A DNA stretch of 64,000 nt from Rhodospirillaceae bacterium (lineage in GTDB: Bacteria; Pseudomonadota; Alphaproteobacteria; UBA8366): positions 1 to 64,000 of the forward strand of contig PAZH01000060.1 of assembly GCA_002716125.1 (NCBI GenBank), read 5' to 3'. Positions 19,943-30,186 of this stretch are shown piece after piece. The notes below the pieces were generated by a model that was given only the letters and a program-made list of their open reading frames with translations, was not told the DNA's origin and ran no database searches. Numbering within the stretch: the first letter of the stretch is position 1; each line of letters opens with the position of its first letter. A program made the position numbers and the translations under genes.

Positions 19943-20958
19943 GTATTGGCACCTTCCATTAGTTCGGAATGCTCCTGTGCCAGGGCTTTCAAATCAGCGT
20001 TAATGGGTGCGTCTTTGACTTTTTGCTGCGCTGCCGTCCAGCGCGCGATCGAATCGCTCTCCATTTCACCGCTACCGATCGCGATTTCCCGCATTTGTTC
20101 CAGCTCTGCATAACAATGAAGAACCACGTCACAACCGGCTTCTCTCGTTGTTTCAGCCCGTACTCGATCGGATCCCGATAAGGCCGCCATCGTAACGTCG
20201 TCGCTTACGATCAGGCCCTGATAACCGATATACCCGCGAACGATCTCACTGATGACGATTGGGGATGTTGTCGCGGGGCGTTCCGGATCGATCTGCGGAA
20301 AGAGAATGTGTGCTGTCATCGCCAACGGCACATCAGCTAACCCCTTAAACGGCGCAAAATCGGTCTTTTCCAACTCCGCCCTAGGCAGATCGACAGTCGG
20401 CAACTCCTTATGGCTATCCGCCATCGCCCGGCCGTGACCGGGAACATGTTTTATCATGGCAAGAACACCGCCGGACATCAGGCCTTCCGAGAATGCACGT
20501 GCCAATTCTATAACCAACGCGGGGTCGGCCCCGAACGAACGATCGCCGATGACGTCATGAGCGCCAGGAATCGAAAGATCCAGAACCGGGGCGCAGTCGA
20601 CATTTATACCGAGTTCGTATAGTTCCGCCGCGAGTAGACGGCCGTTTATCCAAGTCGCTCTTAGCGCGGCGGTTTTGTCTGTCAGAGCGAGATCGCCATA
20701 GCGTTTGGCAGGTAAGGTGGCGCGCCATTGCGGCGGTTGTAAACGGGCAACCCGGCCCCCTTCTTGATCGAGGAGTACTGGCGCATCCTCACGACCGACA
20801 CATTCGCGCATTGAATCCGTCAAATTTCGGACTTGCTCCGGTGTCTCGATATTGTCGGCAAACAAAATAAATCCAAAAGGCTGAACTTCCTTGAAAAAGG
20901 CGGTCTCGTCCGCCGTCAGTTCAGGGCCCGCGCAGGTAAAAATTGTAGCTGTTGGCAT
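19939..20958 (-). CDS. nagZ: NagZ, beta-N-acetylhexosaminidase
   Basis: Cytoplasmic GH3 enzyme of peptidoglycan recycling that removes GlcNAc from muropeptides. The NagZ signature KHVPGHGRAMADSH contains the catalytic loop His and Asp; the nucleophile lies in IVSDDVTMAAL. I chose the ATG at 20958, two bases after the stop of the SPOR gene; an ATG at 20985 falls inside that gene. About 339 residues. Confidence 0.94.
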   Translation of the reverse strand: MPTATIFTCAGPELTADETAFFKEVQPFGFILFADNIETPEQVRNLTDSMRECVGREDAPVLLDQEGGRVARLQPPQWRATLPAKRYGDLALTDKTAALRATWINGRLLAAELYELGINVDCAPVLDLSIPGAHDVIGDRSFGADPALVIELARAFSEGLMSGGVLAMIKHVPGHGRAMADSHKELPTVDLPRAELEKTDFAPFKGLADVPLAMTAHILFPQIDPERPATTSPIVISEIVRGYIGYQGLIVSDDVTMAALSGSDRVRAETTREAGCDVVLHCYAELEQMREIAIGSGEMESDSIARWTAAQQKVKDAPINADLKALAQEHSELMEGANT

Positions 20959-20960
20959 GT

Positions 20961-22067
20961 CTATCTCCGTCGCACAACGAAGCATCCCTGCTTTCGTCGC
21001 TTCAGCGCATCACATAACTGCCTCGCAGCGTTCGCATTCGCCAGCGGTCCCGACTGCACGCGAAAATAGATGCCCTTTTTGGGAACATTCGCCTGCTCGA
21101 CGGTCAGCCGTCGGTTTCCAAGCAATTCAGGATTTTTGGCTCGCGCACTCCGCCACGCACGCTCGGCAGCACCGCGTGATCTCAATGCTCCTAATTGGAT
21201 GAAATAACCTTTCGCGCGCGCTGATTTCGAAATCGGAGCAGCACTGGGCTTAGACGCGAGCTTCGTGGGCTTCCGGGGCGGCGGCGGCGCCTTCGGAGGC
21301 GCTTTCGCTTTCACCGGCGGCGGCTTCTTGTCCTCTGCACCGCGAGACCGGGGCGTTAACCGGATGGGAGCTTTTGGCGGCGGCGCGTTCTCTGTGACTT
21401 GAGGTGCCTCTTCTTTTTCCGCAACAGGTGGAATGGGCGCTTTTTTCGCAGGCTCAACGGCCTTCTCTGTCGTCTTCGGTTCTTGCGACGCTCCAGGAGC
21501 AGCGAGCGGCGGCGGCGCGCCTTTATCAACAAGCTCAATAGCTTGCCGAAGCGCCTCATTCGCCGTCCGAGGCTTTGTCTTCTCGACCGTTTGGCTTGGT
21601 TTCGGTTCTGCCACGGGAGCCTCGCTCGTCTCTTCTGTCTGCCCGCGCGGTGCAACGGATTGCGGAAGCGCAACGGTGGCCTGGCCGGGTTGCTCGGGCT
21701 GTGTGACGGGCGGTTGTTTCGGTTGCTCCGGTGGGGGCAGTAGACGTTCTACCTTTTGATCGTCTTCTCGCTTCTCAAGCCGGTTGTATACGAATTTATC
21801 TCGGTTCGGGACCTCGACGCCGCCAGGGCTCGACGGTGCAATTTTAAGCGGGCCGCTCGGCTTCAGATACGGTGCCGCCTCCTCACTTCCTTCAAGGATA
21901 CCTTGGTTGTAGGCGTACCAGGTCATTCCGCCGAAACTGAACAGGGCCACAAAAGCAATGGCCACAGGAATTGCCTTGTGCATTTGACGGCCGGAAGGTG
22001 GAGCCGTCCCAACCTCCTGGTCCAAAGCGGCCAGTTCTTCGCGCAACTTGTCGGCGCGTCGTGCCAT
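20961..22067 (-). CDS. SPOR-domain membrane protein
   Basis: Predicted division-associated protein of 368 residues. A cytoplasmic N-terminus of about 30 residues and one helix (residues 31-52, VAIAFVALFSFGGMTWYAY) are followed by a long Pro/Lys/Glu-rich periplasmic linker and a C-terminal SPOR domain (YFIQLGALRSRGAAERAWRS to the end) that binds denuded glycan strands at the septum. The ATG overlaps the argS stop by one base. argS-SPOR-nagZ is a conserved alphaproteobacterial order. Confidence 0.92.
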   Translation of the reverse strand: MARRADKLREELAALDQEVGTAPPSGRQMHKAIPVAIAFVALFSFGGMTWYAYNQGILEGSEEAAPYLKPSGPLKIAPSSPGGVEVPNRDKFVYNRLEKREDDQKVERLLPPPEQPKQPPVTQPEQPGQATVALPQSVAPRGQTEETSEAPVAEPKPSQTVEKTKPRTANEALRQAIELVDKGAPPPLAAPGASQEPKTTEKAVEPAKKAPIPPVAEKEEAPQVTENAPPPKAPIRLTPRSRGAEDKKPPPVKAKAPPKAPPPPRKPTKLASKPSAAPISKSARAKGYFIQLGALRSRGAAERAWRSARAKNPELLGNRRLTVEQANVPKKGIYFRVQSGPLANANAARQLCDALKRRKQGCFVVRRR

Positions 22068-23824
22068 CAGCGCATTTCCTCAACGGCCTCAACGCCGAAT
22101 ATCGCGAGCCCGGACGCAATCACGGTTTGCATCCCTCGCGCCAACGCGAGACGTGCTGTCGTCAATGCAGGTGCTTCGTCGCGCACCATGCGAAGGGTCG
22201 GGTCCTCTCGACTGCCTTTGGTCCAAAGTGCATGAAAAGCTGAAGCCAAATCATAAAGATAAAATGCTAAACGATGAGGTTCATGGGCTTCCGCGGCGCT
22301 TTCCAAGGTTCGCGGCCAAGCCGCGATTTCCTTAATCAAGTGCAGTTCGGCGTCATCGGTTAAAAGCGATAGGTCGGCGGCCAGCAATGCCTCGTCTGAG
22401 ATATCCAACTCAGGCATGGCTTCGCGTGCCATACGCATAACGGAGTGGCAGCGCGCGTGCGCGTATTGCACATAAAATACTGGGTTCTCGCGACTTTGCT
22501 CTTTGACCACCGACAAGTCGAAATCGAGCGGTGCGTCGTTCTTACGGGTCAACATGATAAAGCGGACGACACCCGAGCCAACTTCTTCCACTAAATCCCG
22601 AAGCGTAACGAAGTTTCCCGCGCGTTTCGACATGCGAACCTGCTCGCCATCTTCGAGCAAACGGACAATCTGACATATTTTCACGTCGAGGCGTGCCCCC
22701 GCCTCCGTGACAGCGTCGGTCGCGGCGACCATACGTTTTACATAACCACCGTGGTCAGCACCCCAAACATCGATTAGTTCCGAAAAGCCGCGCTGATATT
22801 TATCTCGGTGATAGGCAATATCAGATGCAAAGTAAGTCCAACTGCCGTCCGACTTCTTAAGCGGCCGGTCAACATCGTCCTTGAAATCGGTCGAGCGGAA
22901 CAATGTTTGGGGACGCGGTTCCCAATCATCGGGCTTTTTACCCTTCGGCGGCTCCAAAACTCCGGTATATATCAGGCCGCGACCGTCCAAGTTCTCCAAG
23001 ACTTCATCGACCCGACCGGCTTCGACAAGCTTTCTTTCGGACGTGAACACATCGTGCCGTACATCCAACAACTCTAGGTCCGAACGAACCAAGTCCATCA
23101 TCGCGTCGATCGCAAATTGGCGGATGACCGGCAACCAAGTTGCTTCATCTTCGGCAAGCCATTTTTCGCCGTCCTGCGCCGCAAGCGCTTCCCCCACAGG
23201 CTTCAAATATTCGCCGGGGTATAAGCCTTCTGGTACTTCGCCGATTGCCTCACCGAGCGCTTCCCGATAACGCAAATAAACAGACCGCCCCAATGCATCT
23301 ACCTGAGCACCGGCATCGTTGATGTAGTACTCCCGACAGACGTCGTAGCCGACTTTCTCCAGCAACGATGCGAGAGCGTCCCCGAAGACCGTGCCTCGCG
23401 CGTGTCCAATATGGAGTGGGCCTGTTGGATTGGCCGATACGTACTCTACGTTGACCTTTTTCCCTGCACCCAAATCAGACGCGCCAAACGCGTCACCGGA
23501 TCTTAGAACCGTCCGAAGAATGTCGCGCCAGCAGTCTTCGGATAGCCGTAAATTGATGAACCCTGGTCCCGCGACGTCGACTTCGGTCACGCCGTCCGTC
23601 GCACCCAATTTTTCGGACAGATGTTCGGCCAGGTCACGCGGTTTCATGCCCGCTTGTTTTGCCAGTACCATAGCCGCATTCGTGGCCAGGTCACCATGCG
23701 CCGCTTCGCGGGGCGGTTCGACGGATACACGGGCAAAATCGAGTCCGGACGGCAATACGCCTTCGCCTGAGAGCGCCTGCAGCGCCTCAATCACACGATC
23801 TCTATATTCTGCAAAAATATTCAT
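22067..23824 (-). CDS. argS: Arginyl-tRNA synthetase
   Basis: Class I synthetase, 585 residues. The HIGH motif appears as [12 protein letters not shown] near residue 130, and the KMSKS-equivalent as [12 protein letters not shown] near residue 400. The N-terminal tRNA-binding Add-1 domain and C-terminal DALR helical domain are both present. The start overlaps the dgt stop by one base (TAATG). Confidence 0.97.
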   Translation of the reverse strand: MNIFAEYRDRVIEALQALSGEGVLPSGLDFARVSVEPPREAAHGDLATNAAMVLAKQAGMKPRDLAEHLSEKLGATDGVTEVDVAGPGFINLRLSEDCWRDILRTVLRSGDAFGASDLGAGKKVNVEYVSANPTGPLHIGHARGTVFGDALASLLEKVGYDVCREYYINDAGAQVDALGRSVYLRYREALGEAIGEVPEGLYPGEYLKPVGEALAAQDGEKWLAEDEATWLPVIRQFAIDAMMDLVRSDLELLDVRHDVFTSERKLVEAGRVDEVLENLDGRGLIYTGVLEPPKGKKPDDWEPRPQTLFRSTDFKDDVDRPLKKSDGSWTYFASDIAYHRDKYQRGFSELIDVWGADHGGYVKRMVAATDAVTEAGARLDVKICQIVRLLEDGEQVRMSKRAGNFVTLRDLVEEVGSGVVRFIMLTRKNDAPLDFDLSVVKEQSRENPVFYVQYAHARCHSVMRMAREAMPELDISDEALLAADLSLLTDDAELHLIKEIAAWPRTLESAAEAHEPHRLAFYLYDLASAFHALWTKGSREDPTLRMVRDEAPALTTARLALARGMQTVIASGLAIFGVEAVEEMR

Positions 23825-24999
23825 TAAACCCGAGCATCCACTTTAAAGAACGCGTCATGACATTTTAGGGCATAGTTATCCGTCATGCCGGCGATATAGT
23901 CTGCAATCATTCGCGCGTTAGACGTTTCGTTCTTATGACTGACCATTGGCTGCCACTCTTCGGGTAAGTCCGTCGGATGGTTCATGAGATGCGTGAAAAG
24001 ATCACGAACCACGCGTTGGGCTTTATCTACCTCGCGAATGACATCGCGGTGGCGGTACATATGACGGAATAGAAAGTCTTTCAAGGCGCGGTCTTTGAGT
24101 GCCATGTCCGTCGAAAACGTGACCAAGGGAAACATCATTTTTCGGACATCCCCTGCGCATTTCGGCGCATATTCCGACAACCGTCGTTTCGTCTCCAACA
24201 AGACGTCTTCAACCATATCGCCAATCAACCGCCGAACGGCTTCAAAGACGATGCGCCTCTCTTCGATTCCTGGATAGGCTTCTTGCACGGATTTAAACGT
24301 TTCCGCGACATGCGGCACTGTGTCGAGGTCGGATATTTTGAACGCACCGGCACGAATACCGTCATCGATGTCATGGTTATCGTATGCGATATCATCGGCA
24401 ATCGCAGCAATTTGGGCTTCCGGGCCAGCAAAGGTTTCCAATTCCAAATCTTGCTTCTCGCAATAGGCAAGGATGCTGGCGGGCACATCTGTGTTTTTAT
24501 TGCAGGGTCCGGTCAACGGGCCGTTATGCTTCACCACGCCTTCCAAAGTTTCCCATGACAGGTTTAGTCCGTCGAACTCGGCGTAGCGTTGTTCGAGAGC
24601 AACCAGTATGCGGAGCGTTTGTTCGTTATGATCGAAGCCACCGTACGGCGACATCATGTCATCAAGAGCGGACTCGCCCGCATGCCCAAATGGTGGATGG
24701 CCGAAATCGTGCGCGAGCGCCAATGCTTCCGTAAGGTCTTCGTCTACGCCAATTTCGCGCGCCATCGCGCGGGCGATTTGCGCGACTTCAATGCTATGGG
24801 TCAAACGCGTCCGGAAGTGATCGCCGTGCGGCGAAATAAAGACCTGAGTCTTATGCTTAAGGCGACGAAAGGCCGTGGAATGGATGATCCGATCCCGGTC
24901 CCTTTGGAAGCAACTGCGCCGTTGGCTTAGCGGTTCAGGATGAAGCCGACCGCGTGTATCCTCCGGCCGCGTTGCGAAAGGAGCTGAAGAATCCGTCAT
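23824..24999 (-). CDS. dgt: dGTPase-like HD phosphohydrolase
   Basis: Deoxyguanosinetriphosphate triphosphohydrolase family. HD-domain residues are visible: [12 protein letters not shown], the HD pair in [15 protein letters not shown], and later a conserved Asp in [13 protein letters not shown] chose the ATG at 24999, giving 391 residues and a start [13 protein letters not shown]; the ATG at 25035 would add 12 residues with no support. First gene of dgt-argS-SPOR-nagZ-M50-scpA-scpB, divergent from erpA. Confidence 0.93.
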   Translation of the reverse strand: MTDSSAPFATRPEDTRGRLHPEPLSQRRSCFQRDRDRIIHSTAFRRLKHKTQVFISPHGDHFRTRLTHSIEVAQIARAMAREIGVDEDLTEALALAHDFGHPPFGHAGESALDDMMSPYGGFDHNEQTLRILVALEQRYAEFDGLNLSWETLEGVVKHNGPLTGPCNKNTDVPASILAYCEKQDLELETFAGPEAQIAAIADDIAYDNHDIDDGIRAGAFKISDLDTVPHVAETFKSVQEAYPGIEERRIVFEAVRRLIGDMVEDVLLETKRRLSEYAPKCAGDVRKMMFPLVTFSTDMALKDRALKDFLFRHMYRHRDVIREVDKAQRVVRDLFTHLMNHPTDLPEEWQPMVSHKNETSNARMIADYIAGMTDNYALKCHDAFFKVDARV

Positions 25000-25121
25000 A
25001 GCTGCACAATATCTGCGGCTTTGAACAAATAGCAATACTAGATTTAGTTTGAATTTTCAGATGAAATCACCATGTAAAACGCTTAAGTTTCTATGCGTCC
25101 TTTATCTTGGGGTATTTTGAA

Positions 25122-25487
25122 ATGGATGTATTCGCGACGGAGGCGATAAAGCCGGAAGACCGCGCCGTGACCATCAGCGCCGCCGCAGCTAAGCGCTTGC
25201 ATGAAATCTTCGATGCTGAAGGTCGGCCTGATTTAATGCTTCGCGTAACGGTCTCTGGCGGGGGATGCTCCGGGTTTCAGTACGGTTTCGATTTTGCCGA
25301 AGGTGAAAATTCCGATGATTCGATCTTTGAGCGCGACGGCATAAAGGTTGTGATCGACGACACGTCCTTGGACTACCTGGCTGGCTCTGAAATCGATTTC
25401 GTTACCGAGATGGTCGGTTCGGCCTTCCAAGTGAACAATCCGAACGCAACGTCGGGCTGTGGTTGCGGGGCATCCTTTTCGATGTAG
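25122..25487 (+). CDS. erpA: ErpA/A-type iron-sulfur carrier
   Basis: Small carrier that delivers Fe-S clusters to apoproteins. The three ligand cysteines are present: VSGGGCSGFQYGF and SGCGCGASFSM at the C-terminus. I chose the ATG at 25122; an in-frame TTG five codons upstream is less likely. 121 residues, normal. ErpA and IscA cannot be fully separated by sequence; the position next to dgt and xthA is the common alphaproteobacterial erpA site. Confidence 0.93.
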   Translation: MDVFATEAIKPEDRAVTISAAAAKRLHEIFDAEGRPDLMLRVTVSGGGCSGFQYGFDFAEGENSDDSIFERDGIKVVIDDTSLDYLAGSEIDFVTEMVGSAFQVNNPNATSGCGCGASFSM

Positions 25488-25510
25488 CCGACCTGAAATC
25501 CGTGATAATA

Positions 25511-25536
25511 AGGGCCCGCAGATTGCGGGCCTTTTC
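25511..25536 (+). terminator. Rho-independent terminator after erpA
   Basis: An 8-base-pair stem GGCCCGCA / TGCGGGCC with a 3-base loop, followed by TTTT. It lies 24 bases after the erpA stop and before the TTG start of the exonuclease gene. Confidence 0.85.
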
Positions 25537-25557
25537 GTTTGTCAGGAGTACTTCCGT

Positions 25558-26331
25558 TTGAAAATTGCGACCTTTAACGTCAACTCGATCAAAGCACGCC
25601 TGCCGCGAGTCTTGGAATGGCTTGATGACGCGTCGCCGGACGTCGCTTTGTTGCAGGAGTTGAAGACCGTCGACGAGCAATTCCCCCGTCTTGAGATTGA
25701 GGAAAAGGGTTACAACGTCGAGGTTCACGGACAGAAATCCTATAACGGTGTCGCAATCCTCTCGAAACAACCCATCGAGGATGTCGAACGCGGTCTATCA
25801 GGCGACCCATCCGACGAACAGGCGCGCTATATCGAAGGCACGATCGACGGGGTGCGCGTTGCGTCGATTTATTTGCCGAATGGCAATCCCACCCCGGGAG
25901 AGAAGTTCGACTATAAACTCGCCTGGATGGACCGGCTTGTGGCGCATGTCGGCAATACCTTGCTCCCACAGGAAATGCCCTTTGTTCTCGGCGGCGATTA
26001 CAATATCTGTCCTACGGACGACGACGTGTATGACCCAATCGGGTTCGCAGATGATGCGCTATGCCGACCCGAGTCGCGCGCACGGTTCCGAAGCTTGATC
26101 AATTTGGGTCTCACCGAAGCTTGGCGCAGCCTGCATCGAGAGGTGGGCGCTTATAGCTATTGGGACTATCAGGCAGGACGCTGGCAACGTGACGAAGGCG
26201 TTCGGATCGATCACTTCCTTCTCTCGCCCCAAGCCGCCGATCGATTAAACGCGTGCGAAATCGACAGCAAACCACGCGGTAAGGAAAAAGCGTCGGACCA
26301 TACGCCGGTTTGGTGCGAAATCGAAAGTTAG
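25558..26331 (+). CDS. xthA: Exodeoxyribonuclease III family nuclease
   Basis: AP endonuclease/3'-exonuclease of the EEP superfamily. KIATFNVNSIKARLPRVLEW is the family start; LLQELK holds the metal-binding Glu, GGDYNICPTDDD the Asn/Asp pair, and ASDHTPVWCE the C-terminal His. The true start is the TTG at 25558, with AGGAG 9 bases upstream, because the conserved protein begins exactly there. Longer in-frame starts run back through the erpA terminator. 257 residues. Confidence 0.93.
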   Translation: MKIATFNVNSIKARLPRVLEWLDDASPDVALLQELKTVDEQFPRLEIEEKGYNVEVHGQKSYNGVAILSKQPIEDVERGLSGDPSDEQARYIEGTIDGVRVASIYLPNGNPTPGEKFDYKLAWMDRLVAHVGNTLLPQEMPFVLGGDYNICPTDDDVYDPIGFADDALCRPESRARFRSLINLGLTEAWRSLHREVGAYSYWDYQAGRWQRDEGVRIDHFLLSPQAADRLNACEIDSKPRGKEKASDHTPVWCEIES

Positions 26332-26978
26332 GTACCGGGAAAGGCTAAGTCGGTAAAACTTGGAATTTCCGTGAGGGCAGTTACGACTCGCTCTCCCTCT
26401 TGAGATAGCCCCGCTCCTCCCCTTACACGCACAAAATGTCCGCCCAGTTCTTGCGACGCGGCTTTGTCGTCGTCGCCATCCCCGATGACGAGAAGTGCCT
26501 CCCCCGTTATCCCTCTGTCTCGAAGGATATTGCGGTAGTGAGTGGGTTTCTTTGTCGGCGAACCGAACACGTTGACAAAATGATCCTTTAATCCTATCCG
26601 AACGATGGTGTCTCGCATCGGTTGCTGTGGTGTTCCGGAGACCACGAAACAGTCCACATTACGCGCCCGCAACCAATCAATAAACTCATATGCCCCTGGA
26701 ACGGCAGGACATGCTGCAATCGCGTCCTCGCATGCTTTTGTATAACGTTCGGCCAACGTCGCACCGTCGGGTGTCGCGATCCCGAGCGCCCGAGCCCGTT
26801 CGGCGAAGAGATCGCAACCGCTGTATCGAGTCATTTCCGGAAACTCGCGAATTATCTCGGAAAATATCTCCGCGCCCCTTTCAATCCCTTCGACCGCCGA
26901 ATAGTAAGCCTCGTGCTTGATCGCAACCGACTGCTTGATCGTACCGTCGAAATCGAAGATCACACATTTGATCGCCAC
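26328..26978 (-). CDS. HAD-superfamily phosphatase
   Basis: Phosphoglycolate-phosphatase-like HAD hydrolase, 216 residues. Motif I is DFDGTI (Asp 9 nucleophile, Asp 11), motif II VVSGTP, motif III the Lys in SPTKKPTHY, and motif IV IGDGDDD. A helical cap lies between motifs I and II. The substrate is unknown. Its stop overlaps the convergent xthA stop by 4 bases. Confidence 0.85.
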   Translation of the reverse strand: MAIKCVIFDFDGTIKQSVAIKHEAYYSAVEGIERGAEIFSEIIREFPEMTRYSGCDLFAERARALGIATPDGATLAERYTKACEDAIAACPAVPGAYEFIDWLRARNVDCFVVSGTPQQPMRDTIVRIGLKDHFVNVFGSPTKKPTHYRNILRDRGITGEALLVIGDGDDDKAASQELGGHFVRVRGGAGLSQEGERVVTALTEIPSFTDLAFPGT

Positions 26979-27120
26979 GAGGTCCTACTCCATCGCTATC
27001 TGCTATGTGCTAAACGCATAGCCAAAGCGCGTTGATAGCGTCTTTGCTATTCGAAGCAAATATGCACATATACCGGTGCCGAAGACCAAAGATAGATTTG
27101 AGACGAGGGAGTATCTAGAC

Positions 27121-28986
27121 GTGAAGAATTCTAGGACGGTTTTGATCGACAAAAACCCCGGCCGCAGTGCGCAAACTGTCGGTATTGCCCGTGAGCTTGG
27201 GACTGATATCGAACTCATCCATGAACCCTCTGTCGGCGTCATCGGTAACAAAGGCGATTCTCAATGTTATTTGGGCGTCCAACGTAAGGTCGAAACAATT
27301 CATGATCGTCTCCGTGACCGCATCGGAAAAGAACCCGGCAAGCTGAAAATGCGGCTCGTTCAGCCGGAATACACCGTGGCAACCTCGGACGGGATGCGGA
27401 ACGGCACGAAAGAAATGCGCTATTCGCTCATTGGACGCGAAGTCACGCATGACACGGTTTGTGAGCACTTAAGCGCGAGTGGACTTGAAGGCACCATTGC
27501 AGTCGTCGCCTGCGATAAACCACCTGTCGGCACACTCGCCGCCATTCTCGAGCACAACCGGCCTGCCGTCATAATGTCTGACGGTCCCATCCGCCCTGGT
27601 TTTGATGAGGTAGCCCAAGAACGCATCGATATCATTTCCGGCTTCCAGGTCGCAGGAAGCGACGACGAAGAAATGAAAGAGCGTATCGCGTGCGCTGCAT
27701 GTCCTGGTTACGGCAGCTGTGGCGGGATGTTCACCTACAACACGATGCAGACATTCATCGCAGTGGTTGGCCTTCAACCGTTGCATATGGTCTCGCCGCC
27801 TTCTGACGACGCGCGACGCTTGAACGCGTTTCCCGACGAATTAATCGACATCTTAAGCAAATTGAACGAAACCGATCTGAAGCCCCGGGATATCGTTTCA
27901 CGAGATTCGATTCGAAACGCGATGATCGTCTCGATGGCGGTAGGCGGTTCAACCAACGTGATGCTCCATGCGCCTGAGATCGCACGCGCCGCCGGCTACA
28001 AAAGCTTCGCGGATGACATCATGACTCCGGAAGAGTTCAATCATCTTTCCGAGCACATCGTCCCGGTTTTGATTGATGCCAGACCCTTCGGGAATTACTC
28101 AATGGTCGATATCGACGAGAAAGGTGGTATTCAAGTCATCGTCAAGGAGTTGTTGGACGCGGGTTTGCTGAACGGCGATACAATGACCTGTACCGGTGAG
28201 ACGCTCGCGGAGCAGATTGCCAGACTGGATCCGCCGGCACCTGATGGCACGGTGATTTACACGGTTCAGAATCCCTACAAACCAACAGGTGGCTTGCGCG
28301 TCCTCGGCGGTAATCTTTCGCCTGAGTTCAGTGCTGTTTTGAAACTTGCAGGCGTCGAAGGTGGCTTAGAAAACAATATCTTCTGCGGCAAAGCTAATGT
28401 TTTTGATTCAGAACAAGACTTGCTGGACACCCTCGAGAATACGCCTGACGACTTCAAAAATAACGATATGATTATCGTTCGCTACGAGGGACCGAGCGGT
28501 GCACCGGGAATGCCGGAAATGTTGGACCCGACGTCTCGCATCACAACGCTATGTAGAGAACGGAACATTAATGTTGGGCTCATGACGGACGCACGCTTTT
28601 CCGGCGGTTCCGTGGGCCTCGTCATCGGCCACGTCGGCCCGGAAGCGGCGCTCGGAGGCCCGATCGCGCTTGTCGAAGATGGCGATGAAATCATCGTTGA
28701 TCTTAATGTAAACGAATTGAATTGTACGCCACTCTCCGACCCTGCGACGTTCGAATCGCGAATGTCCAACTGGCGCAAAGTCGTCGATGACAACGGCGGT
28801 ATGCATCCCTCCGTCGGTGAAGCCGATACACGACTCCTTAATCGGATGCGCCGATCAGCTGTGTCTGCGGTTTATGGCGCGGGCATGCACTCGGATCGCG
28901 TTCTTTGGGTCAACGATCCGCGTGAAGCGGAGGTTTCCGGATTCGTGCCGCACAATAAGTATCGGGACGCTAGCGCCGCCGAATAA
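27121..28986 (+). CDS. IlvD/Edd-family dehydratase
   Basis: Fe-S dehydratase family that includes dihydroxy-acid dehydratase, phosphogluconate dehydratase and sugar-acid dehydratases. Three candidate cluster cysteines are seen: GDSQCYLG, VACDKPPVG and CPGYGSCGGMFTYNTM. The first motif differs from the usual CN-x-H of IlvD, so valine/isoleucine synthesis should not be assumed. The C-terminal half carries MTDARFSGGS-type catalytic residues (GLMTDARFSGGSVG). I chose the GTG at 27121, with GGGAG 9-10 bases upstream; a GTG at 27076 has no such site. About 621 residues, longer than typical IlvD. Confidence 0.85.
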   Translation: MKNSRTVLIDKNPGRSAQTVGIARELGTDIELIHEPSVGVIGNKGDSQCYLGVQRKVETIHDRLRDRIGKEPGKLKMRLVQPEYTVATSDGMRNGTKEMRYSLIGREVTHDTVCEHLSASGLEGTIAVVACDKPPVGTLAAILEHNRPAVIMSDGPIRPGFDEVAQERIDIISGFQVAGSDDEEMKERIACAACPGYGSCGGMFTYNTMQTFIAVVGLQPLHMVSPPSDDARRLNAFPDELIDILSKLNETDLKPRDIVSRDSIRNAMIVSMAVGGSTNVMLHAPEIARAAGYKSFADDIMTPEEFNHLSEHIVPVLIDARPFGNYSMVDIDEKGGIQVIVKELLDAGLLNGDTMTCTGETLAEQIARLDPPAPDGTVIYTVQNPYKPTGGLRVLGGNLSPEFSAVLKLAGVEGGLENNIFCGKANVFDSEQDLLDTLENTPDDFKNNDMIIVRYEGPSGAPGMPEMLDPTSRITTLCRERNINVGLMTDARFSGGSVGLVIGHVGPEAALGGPIALVEDGDEIIVDLNVNELNCTPLSDPATFESRMSNWRKVVDDNGGMHPSVGEADTRLLNRMRRSAVSAVYGAGMHSDRVLWVNDPREAEVSGFVPHNKYRDASAAE

Positions 28987-28997
28987 CGCCGCGCCGT

Positions 28998-29843
28998 CTA
29001 AAAGTATTGTTGGACTGCGTTCTGGCCGGTAATGACGATCGTTTCGTTCACGAAGCGGAGAGAGCGATCCGGCCGCGCACATTTGCGGGCTTCCGAAACG
29101 ACGTCGGCCCAAGCACGTTCGCGCGCTTCCTCGGGACAATGAGCGATCTGTTTTTCGAGCGATGACCGTTCCCGGCGGTATTGGACGTATTCTTCGGCCG
29201 AACTGAAGTCGTAAACGACACTCACGGCCTGACTTTCGATATTTGTGAAGCCGGCTGCGCCAAAACTCCGCTCTAAGGCTTCTCGATCGCAGAGGCCGAA
29301 AGGCGTGCCCTTTCCCGTATTAACAGGCGGTAGCCCCAGCGATTGCATTAAAACCCGGTTGGTGAGGCTATGGACCTCCGCCCGCTCTGGAGGGCCCCAA
29401 ACGATTGCACCGAAACTGCCACCCGGTCGCAGCACGCCCCGAATGGCAGCGAGACTTGCGACCAAATCCTTAGCGAACATCAAACCCCAACGACAAAGAC
29501 CCGCGTCGAAGTTCTTCATTTCGAGTTTCAACTCATCGAAATTGGCAACTTGGAAATTAACATTCGTCAGGTTTTGGCTGGAAATGTATTCCGTCGCAAA
29601 TTCAAGCATTGCCGGTGCCGCATCCGTCGCCAACACGTGCCCGGACGGCCCGACTTTTTTCGCGCACGCAGCCGCGGTGTCGCCGAGACCGGTTGCAAAG
29701 TCGACGACCCGGTCCCCTTCGGACACGCCGGCCATCTGAAGCATGGTCTCGGTCGCTGTTCGCGCGGCTCTTTCTGAGATCGGATGCCACTTTTTCCAAC
29801 CCGCAGCAGTCGAATTCCAATCTCGCTTATTATTCTCTGTCAT
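28998..29843 (-). CDS. Class I SAM-dependent methyltransferase
   Basis: A 281-residue methyltransferase with SAM motif I VVDFATGLGDTA and the acidic post-I LATDAAPAML; LRPGGSFGAIVWG is the family post-motif. The pattern resembles UbiE/COQ5-type enzymes, but the hallmark residues are not strong enough for a substrate call. No quinone genes are near. It converges on the IlvD/Edd gene, 11 bases apart. Confidence 0.8.
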   Translation of the reverse strand: MTENNKRDWNSTAAGWKKWHPISERAARTATETMLQMAGVSEGDRVVDFATGLGDTAAACAKKVGPSGHVLATDAAPAMLEFATEYISSQNLTNVNFQVANFDELKLEMKNFDAGLCRWGLMFAKDLVASLAAIRGVLRPGGSFGAIVWGPPERAEVHSLTNRVLMQSLGLPPVNTGKGTPFGLCDREALERSFGAAGFTNIESQAVSVVYDFSSAEEYVQYRRERSSLEKQIAHCPEEARERAWADVVSEARKCARPDRSLRFVNETIVITGQNAVQQYF

Positions 29844-29952
29844 AATGGGCTGCCTCTTCTAATGCCCCAATCGTAAACGAACGTAAGTCGATATTCCGTC
29901 GGACCGATGTTCATGCCCCTTCAATCTATGGAAATTAAAGGAATCCTTGGAT

Positions 29953-30186
29953 ATGTCGAAGAGCCAAATTGATCTGAGCGTCGAAAATATCGTCGCTGTC
30001 GTACCTGCAAAACACCCCCTAATTGCCATCGAGGAAATGAGCTTGCGGGATGGCTATCGATTTGAGCAAACAATGACCGTCGAGGTTGGCAAGATAGAAG
30101 ACGCCACGGAAGCCACGCAGTCGTTTTTGGGAAAAAGAGAGCCCGTTTTTAAGGGGCGCCGAACGGCCAGCAAAAAACCGAATTAA
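29953..30186 (+). pseudogene. C-terminal fragment of an enoyl-CoA hydratase-like gene
   Basis: A 77-codon frame from ATG 29953, with AAGGA about 10 bases upstream. From residue 27 on, EMSLRDGYRFEQTMTVEV and then EDATEATQSFLGKREPVFKG match what I know of the C-terminal helix and end of crotonase-family enzymes (GlnTGluAsp...FLEKRxPxFxGR). The first 25 residues do not match the family, and the catalytic core is missing. The most likely reading is a remnant that still has an open frame; a small reused protein is possible. It overlaps the end of popZ by 4 bases. Confidence 0.5.

Noticed and set aside
21399-21743. Arginine-rich forward frame opposite the SPOR gene
   Set aside because: Antisense of the Pro/Lys/Glu-rich linker; low-complexity composition explains the open frame.
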